Origin: Butyrivibrio sp.
Lineage (GTDB): Bacteria; Bacillota; Clostridia; Lachnospirales; Lachnospiraceae
NCBI GenBank assembly: GCA_024694565.1
Contig: JAILJR010000010.1
Span: 1 to 64,000, forward strand
Direction of reading: 5' to 3'
DNA: 64,000 bases
Part shown: positions 43,133 to 53,200 of the stretch, piece by piece
How the letters are laid out: each line of letters begins with the position of its first letter
Position numbering within the stretch: position 1 is the first letter of the stretch
Notes under the pieces: model-generated
Told to the model about the DNA's origin: nothing
Seen by the model: only the letters and a program-made list of their open reading frames with translations
Database searches by the model: none
Position numbers and translations under genes: made by a program

Positions 43133-45198
43133 CTCATACCTCCGCTGCTGTCAGACAGCACCCTGTCCATAACACTCTCAAACTTACTTATCTTGATCGG
43201 CTTTGGAATGAATCCGTCAAATCCTTCGCGAAGGAACATCTCTTTTGCACCGCTAACTGCATTGGCGGTAAGAGCTATGATCCTGACATCCCTTCCCTCA
43301 AGCTCTGCAATCCTCTTTATTCTCTTCATGGCCTCCACGCCATCCATCTCAGGCATCATATGATCCATGAAGATCACGTCGTAGGAATCCTTTTCAAACC
43401 TGCTTATCGCCTCCATACCGCTCTCTGCGGTCTCTATCATCATCTTGTATTCTTCAAAGAGCCCCTTTGCGACCACCAGGTTCATAGGCTCGTCGTCAAC
43501 TACCAGCGCCTTTACGCCGTTGTACTCAGGCTTTCTCTTTTCCTCGTTCTGCACGCCTACTGCCCTGCCGGTCTTTCCATTGAGGATCTGGACAACGGGA
43601 TAGACATACAATGGCTTTGGCATGACGATCACGCCTGACCCGTCAGACACGGCAAAGTCCCTGCCTGCAGACACAGCTACAACGATATCGTATTCTGAAA
43701 GGTCATCAAAGTATCCGGGCGCCTCCATGTACTCCTCAACACCTGTGAAGACATGGGTGATGTCTCCTCTTGCAATAAGCCTTGTAATATCGTCCATGTC
43801 GATGGCAAAATACAGGTTGACCCGAAGACCAGCCGCGAGATTCTTTGCAAGATTTCTGTACAGCTCGCCAAGTCTTGCATTCGAAAATTTTTCAGGTCTT
43901 ATGTAGAGAACTCCGTTTATGAACCTGTCAGTGGTCACGGACAGACACGGTGAGGGGTCGATAACCTCCTGAAAAACACTGACCCTCACTGTAGTTCCCT
44001 TGTTTCTCTCGCTCTCTATCTTTACAAAGCCGTCCATGCTGCGGACAAGACCGTACACAATGGAAAGCCCAAGACCGATACCGCCTGTGCTCCTGTTTCT
44101 CTTTGTATTGGCCTGATAGATTCCCCTGGATACACTCTCGATGCTCTTCTGGCTCATTCCGATTCCGGTATCTGTGACCTCTATTATCAGATTGATACCG
44201 TAGTCCTTTTTTAGAGCCGATATCCTGAGGCACGTTCCTCCGCTCCTGGTGAACTTGAAGGCATTGTTAAGAAGGTGCTTTATTATCTTGTGGAGTTTTC
44301 CGAAGTCTCCCTTAAGGACTGCGGGAACGGTGGGGTCAAGGTCAACCAGAAATTCCAGTTTCTGATTTCTTGTGGCAAGACCGTAGTCAGTCAGGACATC
44401 ATTGACAAGAGCTATTACTGAATATCTGTCTTTTTCAAGCTTGACATCGCGTCTCTGGATTTCCGAATAGTCCTGAATGCACTCAATCTGGTGAGACAGG
44501 CGAAGTCCCGCATTTCTTATGGACCTGACATCATCACGCTTCTCTTTGCGAAGTATGAGGTCAGACAGCCCGTTTATTACATTTACCGGGGTCCTGAGCT
44601 CATGGGAGATATTTACAAGAAAGTCCTCCATGTCATGGTCATATATGCTCTTTTCCCTCTTGAGCCTGTCTATCTCCTCATCATCGGAAACGCCCTTTTC
44701 AAGCGAAGCACTAAGAGCTGTATAAAGAATCGCTATAGCAACAACGTGGAGTCCTATCCTCGAAACAGTCACAGAATCCGAAAGGTCCTCGCCATAATAT
44801 GCGGCCATTCCAAGCTGTATGGCAAGAAGCAGGAAGTATTCCGCAAGCAGAAGCCTTAGAAATCTCTTTTTCCGAAGCAGTACCATTGTACCCATGAGCA
44901 TGGCCGATATGACCATATTGTCGAAAAGACTGGTCCTGTGAACGCCATGGTAAAAAGATACAAGCATAGCAAAAATAAGGTAGTAGTTCTCCCTCATTGA
45001 AGCCTCGCCATACTGAATTATATGCATCCACCAGGCAGCAATTATCCCAGCTCCAATAAGGGGCGGGACCCACATCTCCCATCCCCTGAAAAGGCTCTCT
45101 GCCATGGCGCCTATGGATGTAATCGTCAGGATTACAAGCACTATATTATGTGATCTGATATCGCCCTGTCTGCCCTCTTCCAATGCGTGATACCTCAT
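43129..45198 (-). CDS. Membrane hybrid histidine kinase
   Basis: 689 residues: an N-terminal block of about six membrane helices (to residue 165), a coiled linker, HisKA with His in LVNISHELRTPVNVI, HATPase (IIKHLLNNAFKFTRSGGTCL, DTGIGM, GIGLGLSIVYGLV), an intervening degenerate receiver-like region, and a C-terminal receiver with Asp in DVIFMDHMMPEMDGVEAMKR and Lys in GFIPKPIKI. It has no HPt of its own; the downstream DegV-containing hybrid kinase supplies one, so the two probably form a branched phosphorelay. Its ATG comes two bases after the GGDEF-gene stop. A decayed relative of its N-terminal half lies at 54842-55186. Confidence 0.9.
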   Translation of the reverse strand: MRYHALEEGRQGDIRSHNIVLVILTITSIGAMAESLFRGWEMWVPPLIGAGIIAAWWMHIIQYGEASMRENYYLIFAMLVSFYHGVHRTSLFDNMVISAMLMGTMVLLRKKRFLRLLLAEYFLLLAIQLGMAAYYGEDLSDSVTVSRIGLHVVAIAILYTALSASLEKGVSDDEEIDRLKREKSIYDHDMEDFLVNISHELRTPVNVINGLSDLILRKEKRDDVRSIRNAGLRLSHQIECIQDYSEIQRRDVKLEKDRYSVIALVNDVLTDYGLATRNQKLEFLVDLDPTVPAVLKGDFGKLHKIIKHLLNNAFKFTRSGGTCLRISALKKDYGINLIIEVTDTGIGMSQKSIESVSRGIYQANTKRNRSTGGIGLGLSIVYGLVRSMDGFVKIESERNKGTTVRVSVFQEVIDPSPCLSVTTDRFINGVLYIRPEKFSNARLGELYRNLAKNLAAGLRVNLYFAIDMDDITRLIARGDITHVFTGVEEYMEAPGYFDDLSEYDIVVAVSAGRDFAVSDGSGVIVMPKPLYVYPVVQILNGKTGRAVGVQNEEKRKPEYNGVKALVVDDEPMNLVVAKGLFEEYKMMIETAESGMEAISRFEKDSYDVIFMDHMMPEMDGVEAMKRIKRIAELEGRDVRIIALTANAVSGAKEMFLREGFDGFIPKPIKISKFESVMDRVLSDSSGGMR

Positions 45199-45200
45199 CC

Positions 45201-47348
45201 TTAATATGCTTCAGTCTCACTGTCGTAAAAAATCTGTTCCTTTTCCAAAAGAGATTTTGCATACTTTTGCACGTTCTTAAGATTCGTGGCTCCGTTCGAG
45301 CAGTATACAGCTCCGATTGAAACTCTGCAGCCTCTCTCGCGAAGAAGTCTCCTTACCCTGTCCACATCATTGTCAAAATACGTCTCGTCACTCTCAAATC
45401 CAAAGGCAACAAATTCCTCGCCGGAGAGCCTGTAAACATTTTCCTCACCAAATGCCTCTATCATGCACTTTGCCGTGTTGTTCACAAGATCGTCTCCCGC
45501 ATCATGCCCGATGGAATCGTTGATCTCCTTAAGCCCGTCTATCTCACAGAGCACATAGCCAAAGGACTGTGACATGTCGAACTTCTCCTCTGTAAATTCC
45601 TTCATGGCACTTCTGTTCCTGGCCCCGGAGAGCGGATCGTGGTAGCTGTAGTAGAGCATTCTGTCCTGCTCCTGCTTCTGGCTTATAAACTGGGTAAAGA
45701 AGAATGACACCACGCCCATTATCTGCGTGGTCTCCCGGATATGCTCTGATGCCACGTCGTTGATTCCAATAATTCCGACCAGCTTTTCCTTTGACATGAG
45801 TGGTCCGGCAACGATACTTTTTGCTCCGATCTTACCCATTCTCTCATACAGAATGGGCGAGATATTCTTTATCTCCTCGGCATCCTCTACAACTACGCAG
45901 TTGTCCCTCTGGGCCAGACTTTCCAGTACCCTGTCTATGCAGCCCCTGTAGGGCATCGATGACAATTCCCTTGGTCTTGGCTCCATCTCATCCAGCTGCC
46001 ACTCATAGGAATTAACAAAATTGCCGTCTCCCTTATCCTCAAATATATATGCCCTTGTGGCTCCCAGCTCTGTTCCAAGGTACTCAAGCAAAAGCCTTAT
46101 GCTCTCATCCGGGCTCTTTGAGCCAACAGAAAACTGAAGCGACCTGTTGATGAACCTGTCCCTGTTCACCGCAGCATGATCCTTCATCCACCACTTGAGG
46201 AACTGAAGCAGAACTATTACGATAAAGAGCAGCATTCCTATCCTTGTGAAGGTTCCAAAGGGAAAGACATAGCGCAGATTCGCCACATATACGGCAAGCT
46301 CTGCCAGGCAGAACAGCAGAAAGATTCCGAGCCCGAAATAGATACCCTTGTGCTCGATCTGCATGTTGTTTCTCTTGCAGAAATAATAGTTGTCGACAAA
46401 GATCACCGTAATTATCAGTATGGAAAAACCAATGAGGAACATGTCAAGAATAGTGTCACTGCTTGCGGTATCTATACCCGCAATGAGCCACAGCGCTGCC
46501 ATTATAGCCACGAGACTCACTGATACGTAGAAGGCGATGGTATTGTAGATGCTTCTGTGAAGTCTTGTTATAGAGTTGAAAAACCTTACGAAGGGATAAA
46601 GTACAAGAAAGATGCACGCCCTGTTTAAGACGCGCCAGCAATAGACTCTTCCGGTGAGAAGCTGCATGCTGCTTGAGCCTGCAAGAAGCCATATTCCCAC
46701 CAGGACAGCTCCTACACCCATGCTCAACACATCGATGGGCAGTGAATTTTTATCCGGAACACCTGCCCACACCAGTATCATCACCAGTCCTATAAAGATA
46801 ATGAGCATCGTCAGTATGAACTGCATTGCATGTGTCTCGAAGCTGAAGTGGACATAATCGGCTGCAGTTCCGATATAGATGTCATTGATATATCCGAATA
46901 TATTCTGCTCGCTGACTGAATTCATGAAGATCTCAATCGTCTTGCCTGCAAGACCTTCAGAGAGTCCCACCTCATGGACATTGTCGCCGTAGCCCATGCC
47001 CGTGATATTTCTGACCGTCTCGTACCTGTAGATCTCCTCTCCGTCAACAACGAGCCTCAAATCAACATTTCTTGAGGTGAAGCAGATGCTGTCCCTGTCC
47101 GTCAGATAAAGCGGCAGCTTTTTGGAAAGATGAAGACTTCCGTCAAAGTCACTTACTGTAACATCATTGACAGAGTAAAGGTTGCCGTCATCGCTCTCCC
47201 AGGTGTCGGAAAAGCCAAGGAGACGTCTCTGGTAGGTCTGTTTAAAGACATCTGTAAACAGCAGTGCATATAGGGCTATTGCTATTACTATAACCCCGAA
47301 AATGATCCCGTATACAAAATTTCTGCTAAGCGGCTTCTTTTCTTCCAT
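45201..47348 (-). CDS. 7TM-DISM, GAF and GGDEF protein
   Basis: 715 residues. One N-terminal helix is followed by an extracellular beta-rich domain of about 130 residues (7TMR-DISM type), seven membrane helices (about 175-390), a GAF-like domain (about 410-560) and a C-terminal GGDEF domain with FGYVLCEIDGLKEINDSIGH and the active-site variant RLSGEEF. The first Gly of GG[DE]EF is Ser, so diguanylate cyclase activity is possible but not certain. The gene opens a three-gene operon with the two hybrid kinases. No Shine-Dalgarno sequence precedes the ATG and a perfect -10 box lies seven bases upstream, suggesting a leaderless mRNA. Confidence 0.85.
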   Translation of the reverse strand: MEEKKPLSRNFVYGIIFGVIVIAIALYALLFTDVFKQTYQRRLLGFSDTWESDDGNLYSVNDVTVSDFDGSLHLSKKLPLYLTDRDSICFTSRNVDLRLVVDGEEIYRYETVRNITGMGYGDNVHEVGLSEGLAGKTIEIFMNSVSEQNIFGYINDIYIGTAADYVHFSFETHAMQFILTMLIIFIGLVMILVWAGVPDKNSLPIDVLSMGVGAVLVGIWLLAGSSSMQLLTGRVYCWRVLNRACIFLVLYPFVRFFNSITRLHRSIYNTIAFYVSVSLVAIMAALWLIAGIDTASSDTILDMFLIGFSILIITVIFVDNYYFCKRNNMQIEHKGIYFGLGIFLLFCLAELAVYVANLRYVFPFGTFTRIGMLLFIVIVLLQFLKWWMKDHAAVNRDRFINRSLQFSVGSKSPDESIRLLLEYLGTELGATRAYIFEDKGDGNFVNSYEWQLDEMEPRPRELSSMPYRGCIDRVLESLAQRDNCVVVEDAEEIKNISPILYERMGKIGAKSIVAGPLMSKEKLVGIIGINDVASEHIRETTQIMGVVSFFFTQFISQKQEQDRMLYYSYHDPLSGARNRSAMKEFTEEKFDMSQSFGYVLCEIDGLKEINDSIGHDAGDDLVNNTAKCMIEAFGEENVYRLSGEEFVAFGFESDETYFDNDVDRVRRLLRERGCRVSIGAVYCSNGATNLKNVQKYAKSLLEKEQIFYDSETEAY

Positions 47349-47355
47349 AACAATA

Positions 47356-47361
47356 ATTATA
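47356..47361 (-). promoter_or_regulatory. -10 box next to GGDEF-gene start
   Basis: TATAAT on the minus strand ends seven bases before the ATG at 47348, placing the transcript start at or next to the start codon. TTGAAT lies 19 bases upstream as a weak -35. Confidence 0.55.
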
Positions 47362-47434
47362 CGCCATGGTGAGCATAATTATTCAATTTTATATACATTT
47401 TATAAAATCGGCGTTTCTATGTGACACAACTTCG

Positions 47435-47464
47435 TTGCCATGGGTACACATAATATCGTATAAT
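47435..47464 (+). promoter_or_regulatory. Strong sigma-A-type promoter for membrane protein gene
   Basis: TTGCCA (47435-47440) and TATAAT (47459-47464) are 18 bases apart. Transcription would start near 47471, about 40 bases before the ATG at 47510, with GAAGGAGG in the leader. Confidence 0.85.
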
Positions 47465-47509
47465 AATATAGTAAGTAAACATTTACACTTTGCGAAGGAG
47501 GATTTTTTT

Positions 47510-48082
47510 ATGGACAATGTTAATGTAAGCGGCAATCTTACTGACGAAGAAGCTCTGGGCTTATTTGCGGTTTTGGGCTCAATGCTGGTGGTTTTGATCA
47601 TTATCGGATTAATATTCTACATTGTAGATGCCATTGCAAGAGTTAAATATCTCAGGATCAGAGGCTACAAGGCATCCTGGATGGCATTCATCCCTATTCT
47701 CAACATTTATGCATCCGTTGATGCTACCTATGGCAATGTGGAAAAGATCAATCTGTATGGAGTAAGCCTTCCTGCAATAGTCGTGAAGCTCTACCCTCTT
47801 ATCTTTTCAGTGATCACAGCAATAGTCACAAGGATACCTGCCATAAGCAGCATCGGAACAACCATAGTTTACATCTGCGAGGTTATCATCGGCATCATGA
47901 TACTGAAGGATATGCTTGAGAGAATCGGCACCGATATCTCCATCGCTTTCTCAGTTCTTGCCAACGTAATTCCGATAATCGGCTCCATCAAGCTTCTCAC
48001 ATCCTGCAAGGGTCTCAAGGACTGCCAGTTCGACTACACCACCGACCTCCGCGTCCTCCAGTCCCAAAGCGGCATCAACTAA
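47510..48082 (+). CDS. Multi-pass membrane protein, DUF5684-like
   Basis: 190 residues. The ATG at 47510 is chosen because GAAGGAGG and a strong promoter lie just upstream; the longer frame would begin upstream of that promoter. It has about five hydrophobic segments, starting AVLGSMLVVLIIIGLIFYIV. The cytoplasmic loop RGYKASWMAFIPILNIYASV recalls the W-x-x-[FL]IPIYN motif of DUF5684-type membrane proteins. The function is unknown. It stands alone on the plus strand, divergent from the signalling operon. Confidence 0.8.
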   Translation: MDNVNVSGNLTDEEALGLFAVLGSMLVVLIIIGLIFYIVDAIARVKYLRIRGYKASWMAFIPILNIYASVDATYGNVEKINLYGVSLPAIVVKLYPLIFSVITAIVTRIPAISSIGTTIVYICEVIIGIMILKDMLERIGTDISIAFSVLANVIPIIGSIKLLTSCKGLKDCQFDYTTDLRVLQSQSGIN

Positions 48083-48147
48083 CCCCTCATCCAATCCATA
48101 AATCATAAACAAAAAATTATCAAAATAAATTAAAAAATCAAGTCAAA

Positions 48148-48184
48148 AAAACGGGACCCCGGATGAATTCCAGGATCCCGTTTT
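48148..48184 (+). terminator. Terminator after the 47510 gene
   Basis: AAAACGGGA pairs with TCCCGTTTT, with two further G-C pairs beyond one C-A mismatch and a loop of about 13 bases, followed by T residues. It stands 65 bases after the stop. Confidence 0.85.
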
Positions 48185-48210
48185 AAATTGAATTATTCTT
48201 ATAGCCTCTC

Positions 48211-48400
48211 AGGCAAACGCTCGCCCGGCCAGCCCCGGCTGTGCATATTGCACAAGCAACTGAGTGGCCCTACGAGCTCGTCGGTACTTAGAGGCCGTAC
48301 TTTGGCCTCTTAGTACCGCTACGAAGCGAAGGGAGCGCAAGCGTGCCCGAAGTGATTGTACAATATGCACAGCCGGGGCTGGCCGGGCGAACATTTGCCT
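48211..48400 (+). repeat. Palindromic element E (190 bp, longest arms)
   Basis: Arms of 45 bases (48211-48255, AGGCAAACGCTCGCCCGGCC and on; 48356-48400) match at 42 positions, the three differences being transitions. The core at 48282-48318 has stem AGAGGCC and loop GTACTTT. It fills the gap between a plus-strand terminator and the stop of the SpoIIE-type gene. Confidence 0.93.
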
Positions 48401-48412
48401 CCACAGCCTAAA

Positions 48413-50263
48413 TCATCCGCAATCCCCGTAAAACTTAAAGCATAGCATTGTCAGGTCATCAAACTGATCCGCATCCCCCACAAATTCGTTTACCTTCCAG
48501 TGGACTTCCCCTACTATTGCCTCCGTAGTTGCATCTCTCATTCCGTTCAACGCTTCCAGCAGACGCTCCTCTCCGTACTGTTCGTCCTTCGCATTCGTGG
48601 CTTCCAGCACTCCATCCGTATAGACAAGGATCACATCACCCTTCTCCATCGTGAACTCTCTGTCATGATATTCAAGGTCCGGCACAATTCCTGCGCACAC
48701 ATCATGATCGTAATCAAGAAGCACAAAGCTGCCATCGTGACCGTAGGCAGTCTTTTCATGGCCCGCGTTGACTGCAGTGCCTTTTCCCGTTGAAATTTCA
48801 ATAACCGCAGCCCAGACAGTCACGAACATCATAAATGTGTTGTGCTCATAGAGCTGATTGTTTGTCTTTGCAAGCGCATGTGCAGGACTGCAGCCGCTCA
48901 TGAGATTATTCTTGATAAGTGTCTTTGAGACCATCATAAAGAGTGCCGCCGGAATGCCCTTTCCTGATACATCCGCAATTACCAGCGCCAGATGATCATC
49001 ATCAATCAGGAAGAAGTCATAAAAATCACCGCCCACTTCCTTCGCCGGGGACATGGATGCAAAGAGCTCGAACTCGTGCCGATCCGGGAATGGCGGGAAA
49101 TTCATGGGCAGATTACTTGCCTGGATCTCGGCAGCCATACTAAGCTCCTTGTCCAGCCTGTCGAGCTCGGTGATCATGGATACGATTCCACGCATCTCAT
49201 TGCCGCCCTCATCCTCTTCCATGGATGTCCTGAGAAAATTGAAGGAGCTCTCGTCGGGACTTCTGAGCTTGCTTCTTACCGAAAAACTCACCTTGTCTTC
49301 CGGGTTCTGTGTATTGTACTTATCCACCGCCACATCAAGGGGAGCGACGCGAAACTGTATGGCAGAGATATTGTCTGCCTTAAGGAACATGATAAACTTT
49401 CGCTCCTCCAGCCTTATCACATCACCGGTCCTGTGAAGTACATCCTTTAATAACCTGCAGGCTGCATCAAGGTTGCCCTGGGCTTCCATAATCAGGACAC
49501 TGTTGGCAAAATCCTTCTCGGCAATAGCAGTCTCAAAAAGCACAGACATAAAGCTGGGGTTGTACAGACCTGATCTCCCGTCGATAAAGCGCTGCTCGCT
49601 CACCAATGAAATATACAGAAACGAAAGTCCAATAACATAACCCATGATCCCCGTATTGTAGAATGTGAAAAACTGCGGGATAGTCGCAATAAAGATTGGC
49701 AGTACCATGGGTGAAACCCGCAGAAAACGGATTTTGGAGGATCTGCGGTCGAAGACTACAACTGCAACCGATGCCGAAAGGAAAAGAGCAAAATCCAGTA
49801 CAAACAGTACATAATAAAGCCGCGTGCGGATTATAGAATTGTCAGTGCCAATCCTGAACAAAAAGCCCGTAAACAGATTGATCACAAATAGTATTACATA
49901 GACCAGCACGATACTCAGTCTTGCGATATGACGCTTTGAAAAAACCTGCAGATCACCGTAGAGCTTTTGATCAACATACGCAAGCCACAGTACAACGGTA
50001 ACGATAGCACATATATCCCATAAGGTCATGCTGATAAGTGCAACAATATGTGACAGCTGTGAAGTATGCCCCTCACAGGCATTGAAAACAAAGCATACAA
50101 TGCAGGTTAATGCAATCTGTATACACAGTGCAAAAAAGAGATTGAATGTTTTTCCCATACGTCGGCGCACCCTCTGGGAGAGCATCAGAAGAATTAAAAC
50201 TATGAGCAGCGCTGCAATATCCACAAGACATGATACTACAGCAGGTCCTTTAATCAGATTCAT
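48413..50263 (-). CDS. 7TM SpoIIE-type PP2C phosphatase
   Basis: 616 residues. About seven to eight membrane helices cover residues 10-225. A degenerate GGDEF-like region follows (DGRSGLYNPSFM... VIRLEERKFIMF) that lacks the active-site motif. A short coiled linker leads to a SpoIIE/RsbU phosphatase domain from about residue 365, with metal-binding EVGGDFYDFFLIDDDHLALV, VIADVSGKGIPAALFM, VYTDGVLEATNAKDEQYG and a final DQFDDLTMLCFKF. Such enzymes dephosphorylate anti-anti-sigma factors or similar partners; none is seen nearby. The gene overlaps the stop of the beta-propeller sensor by four bases. Confidence 0.92.
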   Translation of the reverse strand: MNLIKGPAVVSCLVDIAALLIVLILLMLSQRVRRRMGKTFNLFFALCIQIALTCIVCFVFNACEGHTSQLSHIVALISMTLWDICAIVTVVLWLAYVDQKLYGDLQVFSKRHIARLSIVLVYVILFVINLFTGFLFRIGTDNSIIRTRLYYVLFVLDFALFLSASVAVVVFDRRSSKIRFLRVSPMVLPIFIATIPQFFTFYNTGIMGYVIGLSFLYISLVSEQRFIDGRSGLYNPSFMSVLFETAIAEKDFANSVLIMEAQGNLDAACRLLKDVLHRTGDVIRLEERKFIMFLKADNISAIQFRVAPLDVAVDKYNTQNPEDKVSFSVRSKLRSPDESSFNFLRTSMEEDEGGNEMRGIVSMITELDRLDKELSMAAEIQASNLPMNFPPFPDRHEFELFASMSPAKEVGGDFYDFFLIDDDHLALVIADVSGKGIPAALFMMVSKTLIKNNLMSGCSPAHALAKTNNQLYEHNTFMMFVTVWAAVIEISTGKGTAVNAGHEKTAYGHDGSFVLLDYDHDVCAGIVPDLEYHDREFTMEKGDVILVYTDGVLEATNAKDEQYGEERLLEALNGMRDATTEAIVGEVHWKVNEFVGDADQFDDLTMLCFKFYGDCG

Positions 50264-53200
50264 GTCTTTTCCTCAATCATTTGCTTGCTAATGGCATAGA
50301 TATGAATGCACAAAAGGGTTAATGCATAAGTAAACGATGTTGCTGAAACATACGGTATCCATAATTCAGCCAAAAACCCTGTTCCTACAATGATAATCCC
50401 AAGGACTGTCATATTTACATTGATTTTTCTCAATCTGATAAATACCAGTATCAGGTAGACCACAATGGGAATGAAGATATACTCATCAAGAGGTCCTGAG
50501 CGCCATTCATTTGTTTCTGTTATTCTGAACACCCATCCTGTAAATGGACTTAAAAGTACAACAAAGGATGAAATTGAACATGGTATACCGATCAGCAGAT
50601 ATTTTTTCCAATTTTTAAAACAGCTTTTGTCATTCCTGTATTCAAGATAGATATAGATCAGAAATGGAAAAATGATAATCCCAAAATAATAGATCGTGTT
50701 AGTAATGATCATCAAACCTCTTCCAAAAGTGATATTGCTGCCTTCCAGAAGATATGACGTAATATCGGAAATACACATGAAAATGCATAAAATGATCATC
50801 ACAAAGAATATCCTGTCATCAAACCTTCCGCGCTTTCTGTTAGAGGATGTGTATATAATAAGTCCGGCAAGGAAAAACAACGCCGAAGCATCGAGAATGA
50901 CACTTCCGGCTGCACCTGTAGACAGCTGCATTCCTTTTATGATCTGAAAGGTCCGGGATGTTTCTGTTCCCGAAATAGGATCCTTTACCCCCATGACAAA
51001 TTCATAGCTGCCAAGCGGCAGGTTGGTATAAGTCTCGGATGTCAGATCATTTTTATTTAAGATAGTCATAGCTGAATCAAAGCCCCGCAGCTGATAGGAA
51101 ACCTGAGGGTTTATGAGTGAATAATTCAGTACAAAGGGAAAGATCGTAATCCTCTTAGTGCCCGCGGGAATATTGAAATTACCTTCATTATCTGCATAGA
51201 TCTGTGCTCCGTCAGCATCAACGTAAGGAAGAACCAGTTTTATTCTGCCAATACTGTCAAGCGGCCTGTCAATATTTACCTTTACCACGCCGTCATTTCC
51301 GGCCATGTACAGAGTATTGTCAGAAGTAAGCTCACTGTAGGAATTTGCTGTAGCAACATAGGGAAGACCGTTTGGTATTCCAAAAAAGACAGGCAGCGCC
51401 TCCTCATTTAAATCGAAATACTCACTCGGGATAACATAGATTCCGCTGCTTCCAAGAACCCACAGATCACCCTTACTGTTTTCGTAAATGTCATAGTTGT
51501 TGGAATACGGAAAATCCCTTATAGTCGTCACCTGATAGTCGGGAGTCATTACAGCCAGGGAGTTTCCTGTAACTATCCAGTACAGCTTCCTTGTAGTGCT
51601 CTTCTTTACACGGAGTATGACATCTGATAAAAGTCCGTCCGCCGTTGTTATTGTATTTACCTTGCCATCCTTTATTATGTATATTCCACCACCATCAGAA
51701 CCTGCAATTATCTCTTTGTTAAAGCCCTCTATCGCACTAAGTATGAAGCTGACTGCAAAGCCATCATCCCTGTCATATCCGCTTACAACCTTATCTCCTC
51801 TTATCACATTTATCCCGCCATTGGTGGATACGATGTATGAACCGTCACTGCACTCTTCCACACTGCGAACCGCGTCATACAAAATGCCATCCTCTTCGGA
51901 AAACTGAAGGAGCTTTCCATGATCATAGCGAAGCACTCCATACTGCCTTGCGGTTCCGATCCATAGCCTGTTCCTGCTGTCGGTCATGACAAAACGAATA
52001 CGTATTCCCGAAAGGTAATCCAGAAGATCAGTAGTTTCAATTTTCTTACCTGATGCAGTCACAGCTTCAGTGACAGGAAGGCTGTCCTGAACTATGCCTT
52101 TTCCTATAACGTTCAGGCCTTTTTCAGCGCCTATTATCATATTCCCTTCATAGTGACAGACTGAATTGATCACATCAGCATCAAGGTTGTACTTATCATA
52201 TATATCAAGAAACTGGTTTGGAACAATCTTGATCACGCCCTGTCTTGATGAGGACACCCACAGGTTACCCTCATCATCGGTCATGATGTTGTCAATGGTA
52301 TTATTCATTTGCACGTTGTCTACCGTTTTTATAAGCCCATTACTCAGCTTTCCAAATCCGTTTCTTGCACAGACCCAGAGATGGGAGTCGATATACTTAA
52401 GGTTCCTTGCCCCAAGTAAAGGTGATATGGACCACTGTTTCGACGCAAGAAAGCTGTCTGCTATAGTGCCGTAATAGATATAATGCTCAGTTCCGATAAA
52501 GATATGCCTTTTATTGACAGGATCCGGCTGCAGGGCGACTGCATTCTCAAAGGGGAAGTCTCTGTGATCTATATATGCTTCCGGTTTTCCTTCGTTTATC
52601 GAAAAAATATCTCCGGTAATCGTAATTCCGTACACTATTCCTGCATTGTCCGAGCGTATATAGCTGATCGACTGCCCATTCAGTTCTTTGAAATCCAGCT
52701 GATGATAATTGAGCTTTGGACCAATGACTCCGACTCCTGAGGCCATTGCCAGATAGACACTCCCATCTGTATCCTCTGTCAGATCTCTCACGCTCAGCGA
52801 TTCAAGACCTTCTTCTTTTCCAAAATGGGTTATATCTCCACCGTCAATGAGGTACACACCCGCATCATTGGTTCCAACCCACAATCTGTTCCTTGAGTCA
52901 ACATGAAGACACCGCACATTTGCTATATCCGACAGATATTCCGGCCTCTCGAATCTGTTGCTGTCATAGCGTATAAGACCAGAATAGCTTCCAACCCAGA
53001 TAAAGCCCTCCTTAGTCTGCGCAATGGCATTGGCTTCGGATGTAGGAAGCCCGTTCCTGATATCATAAAGAACCGAAAGAAAGCCATCTTTGTCCTCCGT
53101 AGGATCAACTGACAGCTTAATATCTCCATCCTTTTGTTCCGGCGCTGCTTCTTCTGCACACCTGCCTCTATTTACATCCAGAAGAAAAATAAGCATAAAT

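Noticed and set aside
47366-47509. Longer N terminus for the plus-strand membrane protein
   Set aside because: The extension would start upstream of the clear promoter and ribosome site that precede the ATG at 47510.
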